Assembly: GCF_030813355.1 (NCBI RefSeq)
Contig: NZ_JAUSUD010000012.1
Coordinates: forward strand, 62,001-126,000
Reading direction: 5' to 3'
Origin: Metabacillus malikii
Lineage (GTDB): Bacteria > Bacillota > Bacilli > Bacillales > Bacillaceae
DNA: 64,000 nucleotides
The notes under the pieces were generated by a model. That model was given only the letters and a program-made list of their open reading frames with translations, made no database searches and was not told the origin of the DNA. Both the position numbers and the translations under genes were made by a program. Shown piece after piece: positions 56,117-64,000 of this stretch (its first letter is position 1; each line of letters starts with the position of its first letter).

Positions 56117-56896
56117 ATGTTGTCACATCAAGAAATGGAAGAAACGATGCAGCTCATCCCTTATGTACGTTATGGAAGCTGGACGGAAAAAGGGAGACGC
56201 AGTGAAAACCAAGATTCGTTGCTTATACATCTAGACCCGCTTGTAGCCTCCTTTGCAGTTGCTGACGGTGCAGGAGGCCATCAATTTGGCAAGCAAGCGA
56301 GTGAACTAACCGTAAGTGCGATTAAAAGTGAGTTAGCATCAAATACAGATTATACACCTGACTATTTTCAGCTTCTTTTTAAGAAAAAATATGAACAAAT
56401 CAATTCATATCTGTTTCAAGAAAGTCAGAAACGCAATGTGATTATGGCGACAACACTTTCAATGATTCATATTTTTGCGAACGAATTAATTGTAAGCAAT
56501 GTCGGTGATACACTCATTTACCGACTGAGAAACGGCATTCTCGAGCGATTGTCAGCGATTCATACAGTCGCTTGGACAGAGTACGAACAAGGAAAACTGA
56601 CAAAAGAAGAGCTTCAGCATCATCCGTCCCAGCATGTGCTCACAAAGGCAATCGGTGCGAAGGATACAATTGAACCATACTATGAAACATTGAAAACGAA
56701 CAAACGTGATATCTACCTTCTTTGTTCGGATGGCGTCACTAACTTTATTACTGAAGACAGGCTTAAACAACTTTTTCATCAACTTAAGCAATTTACTAAT
56801 GAAGAACTGACAGAGCTTTGTTCAACGTGTGTGCACGAAGCATTAACAAATGATGGCAATGATAATGCAACAATGATTGCGATACAAATTGTGTAA
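56117..56896 (+). CDS. PP2C-type Ser/Thr phosphatase
   Basis: 259 residues. Metal-binding and catalytic motifs are GRRSENQDS, AVADGAGGH, VSNVGDTLIYRL, LLCSDGVTNFI and NDNATMIAIQI, in the PPM/PrpC order. It should reverse phosphorylation by the kinase encoded next. Its N-terminus carries EETMQL (T10), a motif like those in the two tethered proteins. ATGGAGGTG lies before the ATG. The gap to the FHA gene is 12 bases. Confidence 0.93.
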   Translation: MLSHQEMEETMQLIPYVRYGSWTEKGRRSENQDSLLIHLDPLVASFAVADGAGGHQFGKQASELTVSAIKSELASNTDYTPDYFQLLFKKKYEQINSYLFQESQKRNVIMATTLSMIHIFANELIVSNVGDTLIYRLRNGILERLSAIHTVAWTEYEQGKLTKEELQHHPSQHVLTKAIGAKDTIEPYYETLKTNKRDIYLLCSDGVTNFITEDRLKQLFHQLKQFTNEELTELCSTCVHEALTNDGNDNATMIAIQIV

Positions 56897-56913
56897 GAAA
56901 AGGGGGTGCAACG

Positions 56914-58902
56914 ATGGACTTAAAAATCGGCCAGCTATTTGATGAGAAATATAAAATTTTAAATGTGTTAGGTAAAGGTGGAATGGGGAAGGTCTATCTT
57001 GCCCAAAATGTGAAGCTTGGTACGTTGTGGGCAATTAAACAAGTATATAAACGACCTGACTCACCTGTTGACTTTTTAGCCGAACCAAACATTATGAAAA
57101 AACTCAACCATCCCTCATTGCCGAGAATTTTTGACATTATTGACGATGATAACTCGATTTTTATCGTTCTTGATTATGTTGAAGGTGTGTCATTGGACAA
57201 AGAGCTTCGAACGGTAGGACATTTTTCTGAGCAAGAGGTAGTTGAATGGGCCAAGCAAATATGTGACGTCTACATTTACTTGCATGAACATAAACCGAAT
57301 CCAATTATTTACCGCGATATGAAACCATCGAACTTAATGAAAGCTCCGGATGGCACGATAAAGGTTATTGATTTCGGGATTGCTCGTGAATATAAGGAAG
57401 AATCAGCTGGAGATACGCAAATTCTCGGTACACCTGGGTATGCAGCACCTGAACAAAGGCAATCACAAACGAGTGAAAGGTCAGACATCTATAGCCTAGG
57501 TGTTACACTGTACCATTTGGTAACTGGACTTAGCCCAAGTTCAATTTACGAGTTCAAACCGATTCGTGACCTTGATGCCACCTTATCTGAAGGACTTGAA
57601 GAAATTTTAGAAAAAATGCTTCGCAATGACCCAGCAGAACGCTATCAATCTGCAAGAGAACTGTTAGATGATTTACAAAACATTGAGAAGAAATCAACAA
57701 TTTATAAAAAGGCACGGCAAAAGCGACGGATTAATCTCGTTAGCTCCTTAGTTAGTCTTTGTTTGTTCTCATATTTAACGTTGACTGGTTTTGATGAAAT
57801 TAAGGCGGAAAGAATAGCAGACTACGAGAAGCTCGTTGAAATCGGAAACAGTTTGACAGATAACTTCGAATTTGAAAAGGCAGATAAGGAATTTGCAAAA
57901 GCAGTTGAGAAACTCCCTGAAAAATTGGACGCATATATTGGATCGGCAAGAAATCAATATATGAAAGGAAATTATCCAAAAACAATCACTATGCTGCAAG
58001 ATGTTTTGGACAAGGTACCTGGTGCTAGTAGCCACGCAGATATTGCTTATTTAATCGGTTCCGCCTATTTTGAACAAAATGACTATAAACAAGCTGCTGC
58101 ACAATTGAATAAGGCGAGTTCGCTTAATCCAAATGAGGAAACGTATTTGCGAGATTTAGCTGTCGTTCTCGCGAAGGATGAACAACTGGCGGAAGCAGAA
58201 AAGATTCTCCAAAGCATTACAGATAAAGGGATTGACGAAGAGGGAACATGGTATGTAAATGGAGAAATTCTCACAGCACAAGGTGAATTTGAAGCAGCAG
58301 TCGAGAGTTTTAACAACGTATTAACGAACGGGAAGGACCCTTCATTAAAAGCGAAGACAGCATTAACAATGGCTCAGCTTTATAAGGATAATAAAGGACC
58401 GTTGAATGATGAAGCAATTGATAAACGATTAAATGTATTAGCGATAGGACTCGAGCAATCTGTCAAAACGTACGAATTGTTATTAACTGAGAAGCAGGCT
58501 GAGGCTTATTATGAAAAGGCTATTTACGAAGGAAATGATGAAACATATTTTGTGAAGGCAATCGACCAATTTCAAAGCTTAATAGATAGAGGCTATGAAC
58601 GTTCGTATTTGTATAAAAACATCGCCATCATGTATCAAGTGATGGATGATTACGCAAAAGCGGAGCAAACACTTGAAGCGATGAAAGAAAAATATCCAAC
58701 CGACTATACTGTCTATTACCAGCTTGCTATGCTTTACGCGGATATGGAAAATGAAAAACCGAACAACGAGCGAAACTATGAAAAAACAGTTGAAAACTAT
58801 GAACTCGCCCTTCGCTACAGTCCGGAAAAGGCAGCGACACCAGAGCTTCAGCCTCTTATTAAATTAATCGAGGAGCTTAAGGAAAACAACTTCATAGAAT
58901 AG
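56914..58902 (+). CDS. Membrane Ser/Thr protein kinase with TPR ectodomain
   Basis: 662 residues. The kinase domain (about 14-270) has the glycine loop GKGGMGKVY, Lys42 in WAIKQ, the catalytic YRDMKPSN (Asp135), IDFG (Asp153) and the activation loop DTQILGTPGYAAPE (T168, T173). A membrane helix lies at about 274-292 and the C-terminal part (about 300-655) is a series of TPR repeats, putting the sensor outside. The activation-loop text DTQILG resembles ETMILG and ETAILG in the tethered neighbours. It probably autophosphorylates and phosphorylates them. AAAGGGGGTG precedes the ATG. Confidence 0.93.
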   Translation: MDLKIGQLFDEKYKILNVLGKGGMGKVYLAQNVKLGTLWAIKQVYKRPDSPVDFLAEPNIMKKLNHPSLPRIFDIIDDDNSIFIVLDYVEGVSLDKELRTVGHFSEQEVVEWAKQICDVYIYLHEHKPNPIIYRDMKPSNLMKAPDGTIKVIDFGIAREYKEESAGDTQILGTPGYAAPEQRQSQTSERSDIYSLGVTLYHLVTGLSPSSIYEFKPIRDLDATLSEGLEEILEKMLRNDPAERYQSARELLDDLQNIEKKSTIYKKARQKRRINLVSSLVSLCLFSYLTLTGFDEIKAERIADYEKLVEIGNSLTDNFEFEKADKEFAKAVEKLPEKLDAYIGSARNQYMKGNYPKTITMLQDVLDKVPGASSHADIAYLIGSAYFEQNDYKQAAAQLNKASSLNPNEETYLRDLAVVLAKDEQLAEAEKILQSITDKGIDEEGTWYVNGEILTAQGEFEAAVESFNNVLTNGKDPSLKAKTALTMAQLYKDNKGPLNDEAIDKRLNVLAIGLEQSVKTYELLLTEKQAEAYYEKAIYEGNDETYFVKAIDQFQSLIDRGYERSYLYKNIAIMYQVMDDYAKAEQTLEAMKEKYPTDYTVYYQLAMLYADMENEKPNNERNYEKTVENYELALRYSPEKAATPELQPLIKLIEELKENNFIE

Positions 58903-58912
58903 GAGGGATTGC

Positions 58913-59317
58913 ATGACGAAAGGTTTTTTAATGGTTTCTATTGGTATTATTGGGATTATCATCTCGCTTATATTTTTGTTAATACAACTATTGAAGACAG
59001 AACCAAAAATAAGAAAAACAGAAGCGGAAGCAACAAGTATACGTTTAACTGAGACAACAAAGGCAAGCACAAGTGCACAACCAACTGAAACAATGATTCT
59101 CCATACAAATCAACACGATGAATCACGCGGTATAATACCAGAAAAACAAAGCATTAAACTCCAGCCAATCCCACAACTGGCAACAGCAAGACCGAAGCAA
59201 CAGACAAAACACGTCACAACCGAGGAAACAATGCTTATGAACAATGACGAGACAGCCATACTAGGAAATCCCTCCTCTTCCTCAGCTGTTGAAGAAACTG
59301 AGATCTTGCATAAGTGA
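58913..59317 (+). CDS. Membrane-tethered T-x-x-L tail protein
   Basis: 134 residues. One N-terminal membrane helix (about 5-27) is followed by a disordered Thr/Gln/Glu-rich tail without a fold. It carries four motifs of the same type: ETMIL (T60), ETMLM (T106), ETAIL (T114) and ETEIL (T129). It looks like a multi-site phospho-bait for the FHA domains of the exporter and adaptor. It follows the kinase gene by 10 bases. No database family is recognised. A repeat cluster begins directly at its stop. Confidence 0.75.
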   Translation: MTKGFLMVSIGIIGIIISLIFLLIQLLKTEPKIRKTEAEATSIRLTETTKASTSAQPTETMILHTNQHDESRGIIPEKQSIKLQPIPQLATARPKQQTKHVTTEETMLMNNDETAILGNPSSSSAVEETEILHK

Positions 59318-59318
59318 C

Positions 59319-59449
59319 GGGGGACAGTCCCTCACTCAGTTAGCGCGTTAAAGTGATGGGGGACAGTCCCCCGACACATTAAAGCGTTAAAACAGCGAGG
59401 GACTGTCCCCCAACTCACTACCACGTTAAAGCACCGGGGGACTGTCCCC
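59319..59449. repeat. Tandem GGGGACNGTCCCC palindromes (REP-like), four units
   Basis: Palindromes at 59319-59331, 59358-59372, 59399-59411 and 59436-59449, spaced 37-41 bases, separated by boxes like CGTTAAAGCG. It is the largest of three clusters in the window and lies between the tail protein and secA. Confidence 0.88.
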
Positions 59450-59480
59450 ACACCCCACACAACCTCCACATACGTCCCTG

Positions 59481-59509
59481 TTGTACCACATCCCAAATAG
59501 TGCTAAAAT
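59481..59509 (+). promoter_or_regulatory. SigA promoter of secA
   Basis: TTGTAC (59481-59486), a 17-nt spacer, TAAAAT (59504-59509). Confidence 0.65.
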
Positions 59510-59570
59510 AAATGTTAGACTAAACCAATAGATATAGTAATTTCACTCTACACACAGAGGAGCGTTATAA

Positions 59571-62081
59571 ATGCTTGGTATTTTAAATAAGGTGTTTGAT
59601 TTTAACAAACGTGCATTAAATCGTTACGAGAAAATGGCGAATCAGATTGATGCGTTAAGTGGCCAAATGGGTGGCTTATCTGATGAGCAGCTAAAAGCAA
59701 AAACAGAGGAATTCAAGGGAAGAGTTGCAAAAGGTGAATCTCTTGATGACTTATTAATAGAAGCATTCGCAGTAGTACGTGAAGCGGCGAAGCGTGTATT
59801 AGGATTACATCCATACAAGGTTCAGCTCATGGGGGGGATTTCTCTTCATGAAGGGAATATCTCTGAAATGAAAACAGGTGAAGGGAAAACCTTAACATCA
59901 ACAATGCCTGTTTATTTAAATGCGTTATCTGGTGAAGGTGTTCATGTTGTCACAGTCAATGAATACTTAGCAAGCCGTGACGCAACTGAAATGGGTCAGC
60001 TTTTTGAGTTCCTCGGCTTAACTGTTGGCTTAAACTTAAACTCACTAAGCAAAGATGAAAAGCGTGAAGCATATGCATGTGACATCACTTACTCAACAAA
60101 TAATGAGCTAGGGTTCGACTACTTACGTGATAACATGGTGCTTTATCGTGAACAAATGGTGCAACGACCATTAAACTTTGCCGTCATCGATGAGGTTGAC
60201 TCAATATTAATTGATGAAGCGAGAACACCGCTTATTATATCTGGACAAGCAGCAAAATCAACAAAACTGTATCTTCAAGCAAACGGCTTTGTGCGCCAGT
60301 TAAAGCAAGAAGAAGATTTCACATATGATGTGAAAACAAAAGCAGTTCAGTTAACAGAAGATGGGATTACAAAGGCTGAAAAAGCATTTGGCATTGACAA
60401 CCTATATGACATTTCTCATGTGTCATTAAACCATCATATTAACCAAGCATTAAAAGCACATTTCGTCATGCAAAAAGACGTAGACTATGTTGTTGAAGAA
60501 GAACAAGTTGTTATTGTTGACTCGTTTACTGGACGTCTTATGAAAGGTCGTCGCTACAGTGATGGACTTCACCAAGCAATCGAAGCAAAAGAAGGCTTAG
60601 AAATCCAAAACGAAAGCATGACACTTGCGACGATTACATTCCAAAACTATTTCCGTATGTACAAAAAGCTTTCAGGGATGACTGGTACAGCGAAAACAGA
60701 GGAAGAAGAATTCCGTAACATCTACAACATGCAAGTTATCGCGATTCCGACAAACCGTCCAATCGCTCGTGATGATAGAGCAGATTTAGTCTATCGATCA
60801 ATGGAAGGGAAATTCCGTGCAGTTGTTGAAGAAATCAAGCAACGCCATGACCTAGGTCAACCTGTGCTCGTTGGTACAGTTGCCGTTGAAACTTCAGAAT
60901 TGATTTCACAGCTTCTTAAGAAAAAAGGTGTACCGCATCACGTCTTAAATGCGAAAAACCATGAAAAAGAAGCAGAAATTATCGAAAACGCTGGTCAAAT
61001 CGGTGCCGTAACCATTGCAACAAACATGGCTGGTCGTGGTACAGATATTAAACTTGGTGCAGGTGTTGTTGACAAAGGCGGACTTGCCGTTATCGGTACG
61101 GAACGTCATGAATCACGCCGAATTGATAACCAGCTTCGTGGACGTTCTGGTCGTCAAGGAGATCCAGGGATTACGCAATTTTATCTTTCAATGGAAGATG
61201 AATTAATGCGCCGTTTCGGTTCAGACAATATGATGAATATGATGGACCGCCTCGGAATGGATGATACACAGCCGATTCAAAGTAAAATTGTTTCACGTGC
61301 TGTTGAATCAGCGCAAAAACGTGTGGAAGGAAATAACTTCGATGCACGTAAACAGCTTCTACAATATGACGACGTATTACGTCAGCAGCGTGAAGTCATT
61401 TACAAACAACGTTTCGAAGTATTAGACTCGGATAATCTTCGCAACATCGTTGAAAAAATGCTTGCTTCAACCATTGACCGGATCGTTGGAAACTTTACTC
61501 CAAAAGATGAGGTTGAGGAAGAGTGGAACTTAGAAGGCATCGTTGACTATATGAATGCGAATATCCTTCAAGAATCAGAACTTACAGTGAAAGATCTTCG
61601 CGGTAAAGACCCTGAAGAAATGGCTGAATTCATTAACAAAAAAGCACTTCAGCATTACGATGCGAAAGAAGCAGACTTTGGCGAAGAGCAAATGCGTGAA
61701 TTTGAAAAAGTTATTCTTCTACGTGCAGTTGATTCGAAATGGATGGATCACATTGATGCAATGGATCAACTCCGTCAAGGTATCCATCTCCGTGCTTACG
61801 GTCAAAACGACCCGTTACGTGAGTATCAAATGGAAGGTTTTGCAATGTTTGAAAACATGATTGCTTCGATTGAAGAGGACGTTGCGAAGTACATTATGAA
61901 AGCTCAAATTCGTAACAACCTTGAACGTGAAGAAGTCGCAAAAGGTCAAACAGCCGTTCATCCAAAAGAAGGCGATGAACCTGTTAAGAAAAAACCGGCT
62001 CGTAAAGTCGTTGAAATCGGCCGCAACGACCCATGTATTTGCGGCAGTGGAAAAAAATTCAAAAACTGCTGTGGTCAATAA
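59571..62081 (+). CDS. secA: Preprotein translocase ATPase SecA
   Basis: 836 residues, as expected. It shows [17 protein letters not shown] (Walker A), [20 protein letters not shown] (Walker B), [14 protein letters not shown], the Q-rich [13 protein letters not shown] motif and a C-terminal SEC-C zinc motif [13 protein letters not shown]. It drives secretion through SecYEG, including the surface proteins encoded in this window. A GAGGAG site precedes the ATG. Confidence 0.98.
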   Translation: MLGILNKVFDFNKRALNRYEKMANQIDALSGQMGGLSDEQLKAKTEEFKGRVAKGESLDDLLIEAFAVVREAAKRVLGLHPYKVQLMGGISLHEGNISEMKTGEGKTLTSTMPVYLNALSGEGVHVVTVNEYLASRDATEMGQLFEFLGLTVGLNLNSLSKDEKREAYACDITYSTNNELGFDYLRDNMVLYREQMVQRPLNFAVIDEVDSILIDEARTPLIISGQAAKSTKLYLQANGFVRQLKQEEDFTYDVKTKAVQLTEDGITKAEKAFGIDNLYDISHVSLNHHINQALKAHFVMQKDVDYVVEEEQVVIVDSFTGRLMKGRRYSDGLHQAIEAKEGLEIQNESMTLATITFQNYFRMYKKLSGMTGTAKTEEEEFRNIYNMQVIAIPTNRPIARDDRADLVYRSMEGKFRAVVEEIKQRHDLGQPVLVGTVAVETSELISQLLKKKGVPHHVLNAKNHEKEAEIIENAGQIGAVTIATNMAGRGTDIKLGAGVVDKGGLAVIGTERHESRRIDNQLRGRSGRQGDPGITQFYLSMEDELMRRFGSDNMMNMMDRLGMDDTQPIQSKIVSRAVESAQKRVEGNNFDARKQLLQYDDVLRQQREVIYKQRFEVLDSDNLRNIVEKMLASTIDRIVGNFTPKDEVEEEWNLEGIVDYMNANILQESELTVKDLRGKDPEEMAEFINKKALQHYDAKEADFGEEQMREFEKVILLRAVDSKWMDHIDAMDQLRQGIHLRAYGQNDPLREYQMEGFAMFENMIASIEEDVAKYIMKAQIRNNLEREEVAKGQTAVHPKEGDEPVKKKPARKVVEIGRNDPCICGSGKKFKNCCGQ

Positions 62082-62117
62082 ACGGATTCTTGAATATAAA
62101 ATAAGGCGCACTTTTCT

Positions 62118-62166
62118 AAATGGAGCGTAAGTGCGAGACTCCTGCGGGATGTGGGAAGCGAGTACT
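62118..62166. repeat. Fragment of a Bacillus-type interspersed repeat
   Basis: TGGAGCG...GTGCGAGACTCCTGCGGGA...GAAGCGAG resembles a family of repeats seen widely in Bacillus intergenic DNA. Recognition is from memory of the pattern, not a search. Confidence 0.45.
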
Positions 62167-62269
62167 GTAGCGGCAACTAACCCTAAACGAAAACTTTGTA
62201 AAACACAACGTCCTTTACAAAAAGAGTCTTATGTTAAAATAGTTTAAATGGTGTAGGACAGAATAAACG

Positions 62270-62311
62270 GTAACAGAACGAGAGAGGTGACAGCCACCTC
62301 TCTCTTGTTAC
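62270..62311 (+). other. Stem-loop in the prfB leader
   Basis: GTAACAGAACGAGAGAGGTG pairs with CACCTCTCTCTTGTTAC around a short loop, with no U-run. It may affect read-through from secA or prfB expression. Confidence 0.6.
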
Positions 62312-62340
62312 GCTAAAAAAATATAGAGGTGACGGCAATA

Positions 62341-63442
62341 ATGGAATTAGTAGAAATCAGACAAGAGCTTGAAAAAACAGCTAAACGTTTAGCGGACTTT
62401 AGGGGGTCTCTTTGACCTCGATATAAAAGAAGCTCGAATTCAACAGCTAGAAGGTCAAATGACTGCCCCGGATTTTTGGGATAATCAAAACGCAGCACAA
62501 TCGGTTATTAATGAAACAAATGCACTTAAGGAAATGGTTGACCAATTCCATGACTTAAACGAATCATATGAAAATCTTCAACTAACATATGACCTTGTCA
62601 AAGAGGAAGAAGACGAGGATTTGCAAGCAGAGCTCTCTTCAGAAATGAAAGAGCTGATTGAACAGCTTAATGACTTTGAACTACAACTTTTATTAAGTGA
62701 ACAACATGATAAAAATAATGCAATTCTCGAACTACACCCAGGTGCAGGCGGTACCGAGTCTCAAGATTGGGGTTCTATGCTCCTTCGCATGTACACTCGT
62801 TGGGCTGAGAAAAAAGGCTTTAAAGTGGAAACACTTGATTATTTACCTGGTGATGAAGCGGGGATTAAAAGTGTGACACTGTTAATTAAAGGCCATAACG
62901 CATACGGTTATTTGAAAGCAGAAAAAGGGGTTCATCGTCTTGTGCGAATCTCACCATTTGATTCTTCAGGCCGTCGCCATACATCGTTCGTTTCTTGCGA
63001 AGTTATGCCAGAATTTAATGAAGAAATCGATATTGAAATCCGTACAGAAGACTTAAAAATCGATACGTACCGTGCAAGTGGTGCTGGTGGTCAACATATT
63101 AATACAACGGACTCTGCGGTACGGATTACCCACTTACCGACAAACATCGTTGTTACATGTCAAACGGAACGTTCACAAATCAAAAACCGTGAGCAAGCAA
63201 TGAAAATGTTAAAGGCTAAGCTTTACCAAAAACGGATCGAAGAACAAGAGGCTGAGCTAGCGGAAATTCGTGGAGAACAAAAGGAAATCGGCTGGGGAAG
63301 TCAAATCCGTTCTTATGTGTTCCACCCATATTCAATGGTGAAAGACCATCGTACAAACACAGAAATCGGTAACGTACATGCTGTGATGGATGGAGAACTA
63401 GACCCGTTCATTGACGCATACTTACGTTCAAAATTATCTTAA
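62341..63442 (+). CDS. prfB: Peptide chain release factor 2 with programmed +1 frameshift
   Basis: Joined 62341-62412 and 62414-63442, 366 residues. After 24 codons the frame meets CTT TGA (62410-62415) preceded by the internal Shine-Dalgarno-like AGGGGG: the classic autoregulatory site where ribosomes shift +1 when RF2 is scarce. The second part has [14 protein letters not shown] (the SPF stop-codon motif) and the catalytic GGQ in [12 protein letters not shown]. It releases peptides at UGA and UAA. GAGGTGACGG precedes the ATG. It lies 3' of secA as in B. subtilis. Confidence 0.97.
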
Positions 63443-63450
63443 TAAAGTAT

Positions 63451-63486
63451 AAAAAAGCAGTTGAAATTTGTTTCGCTGCTTTTTTG
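63451..63486 (+). terminator. Terminator after prfB
   Basis: AAAAAAGCAG (63451-63460) pairs with CTGCTTTTTT (63476-63485). Confidence 0.88.
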
Positions 63487-63583
63487 TATGTTTTTCACTA
63501 CTAACGTCAACATAATTTGAACGAATAATTCACACAAAATAACAAAAACTAACGTAAAAATTCAACCTAACAGGAGCATCAAT

Positions 63584-64000
63584 ATGACGATCACATTTCT
63601 AGTCGTTTCTTATATTTTGCTCATAGCATTTATCCTTTTCATGCCCAAGAAAATTACGATACAGGAAATGTATATTACGTTTATCGTTGTCGCTCTTCAT
63701 ACACTTGTTGCAGACACATTATTTGCAGGAATTTTTAAACTATATGTTGTCATGGGTGAACCAGGTCCACAACTTATTGATTTATTTACAGAATTAACGT
63801 TACCAGCGCTGTTTGGCATTATCTATATAAATTTTATTCCTAACGGCTTAAAGAAAAAGCTTGGCTATATTATAATTTGGGTCGTCCTCTCAGTCTTATA
63901 TGAAATCCTCTCAAGATATGTTGGCTATATCACATTTAAAGGCTGGGAAAATTGGTTATCAGTTTTATTTTATCTATATGCTTGTACATTTATGATTTTC
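63584..64000 (+). CDS. Multi-pass membrane protein, 3'-truncated by the window
   Basis: 139 residues are visible and the frame is still open at the end. At least four hydrophobic helices can be seen (about 3-20, 28-50, 65-82, 87-105), with a conserved-looking FNxxPNG-like segment (INFIPNGLKKKLG) between them. CAGGAG lies 6 bases before the ATG. No family is recognised with confidence; it may be one of the short integral membrane proteins common in Bacillus. Confidence 0.7.
   Translation, partial: MTITFLVVSYILLIAFILFMPKKITIQEMYITFIVVALHTLVADTLFAGIFKLYVVMGEPGPQLIDLFTELTLPALFGIIYINFIPNGLKKKLGYIIIWVVLSVLYEILSRYVGYITFKGWENWLSVLFYLYACTFMIF

Noticed and set aside
59319-59449. Regularly spaced repeats as a CRISPR array
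   Set aside because: The palindrome is only 13-15 nt, the units vary, the intervening DNA is itself repeated (GTTAAAG boxes), and no cas genes are present.
62338-63442. prfB as a pseudogene because of an early TGA
   Set aside because: The stop lies in the classic AGGGGG...CTTTGA programmed frameshift site and the rest of RF2 is intact.

Overview
The window looks like a chromosome segment of a motile, competence-capable, low-GC Gram-positive of the Bacillaceae. The gene order tagO, yvyE, degS-degU, degV, comFA-comFB-comFC, yvyF, flgM-flgN-flgK-flgL, yviE-like, fliW-csrA, flagellin, flaG-fliD-fliS-fliT, hpf, secA, prfB follows the Bacillus subtilis layout. SigD, SigA and one SigH-like promoters, strong GGAGG ribosome-binding sites and U-tract terminators fit. 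The species cannot be named from sequence alone; a Bacillus, Alkalihalobacillus or Anaerobacillus-type host is plausible.

Layout. 1-4.6 kb: the end of a giant sortase-anchored surface protein and a tiny lipoprotein. 4.7-23.7 kb: a cell-surface polysaccharide region with five family-2 glycosyltransferases, a flippase, a Wzy-like polymerase, galU, an LCP ligase on the minus strand and a complete dTDP-L-rhamnose operon (rmlA, C, B, D), plus a 1.9-kaa secreted PA14-repeat glucosaminidase. 24-25.6 kb: a small membrane protein and tagO. 25.7-32.5 kb: yvyE, degS/degU, degV, a mini Myb-like protein and the comF operon. 32.5-47.4 kb: the late flagellar block. 47.5-49.1 kb: hpf and ribokinase. 49.4-59.3 kb: a seven-gene phosphothreonine-signalling and export island. 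59.5-64 kb: secA, prfB with its programmed frameshift, and the start of a membrane protein.

The flagellar block holds the most unusual DNA. The main flagellin gene is split by two small ORF-less group I introns. Intron 1 must be removed to restore the C-terminal D0 helix. Intron 2 begins with a copy of the final exon, so spliced and unspliced messages encode nearly the same flagellin end. Immediately downstream lies a second flagellin whose variable domain is a zinc metallopeptidase (flagellinolysin) and which has the same two target sites without introns. A free-standing LAGLIDADG homing endonuclease follows on the other strand. A CsrA-type hairpin sits in the leader of the split gene, next to fliW-csrA.

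The 49-59 kb island encodes a TPR/Ig surface protein, an LRR surface protein, a double-FHA ABC exporter, a membrane-tethered FHA protein, a PP2C phosphatase, a TPR Ser/Thr kinase and a small membrane-tethered tail protein. Short T-x-x-L motifs in the tails resemble the kinase's own activation loop, which suggests a phospho-Thr/FHA relay controlling export. It recalls the mycobacterial Rv1747/PknF pair, but with different partners. Three clusters of 37-41 nt units built on a GGGGACNGTCCCC palindrome lie around this region.
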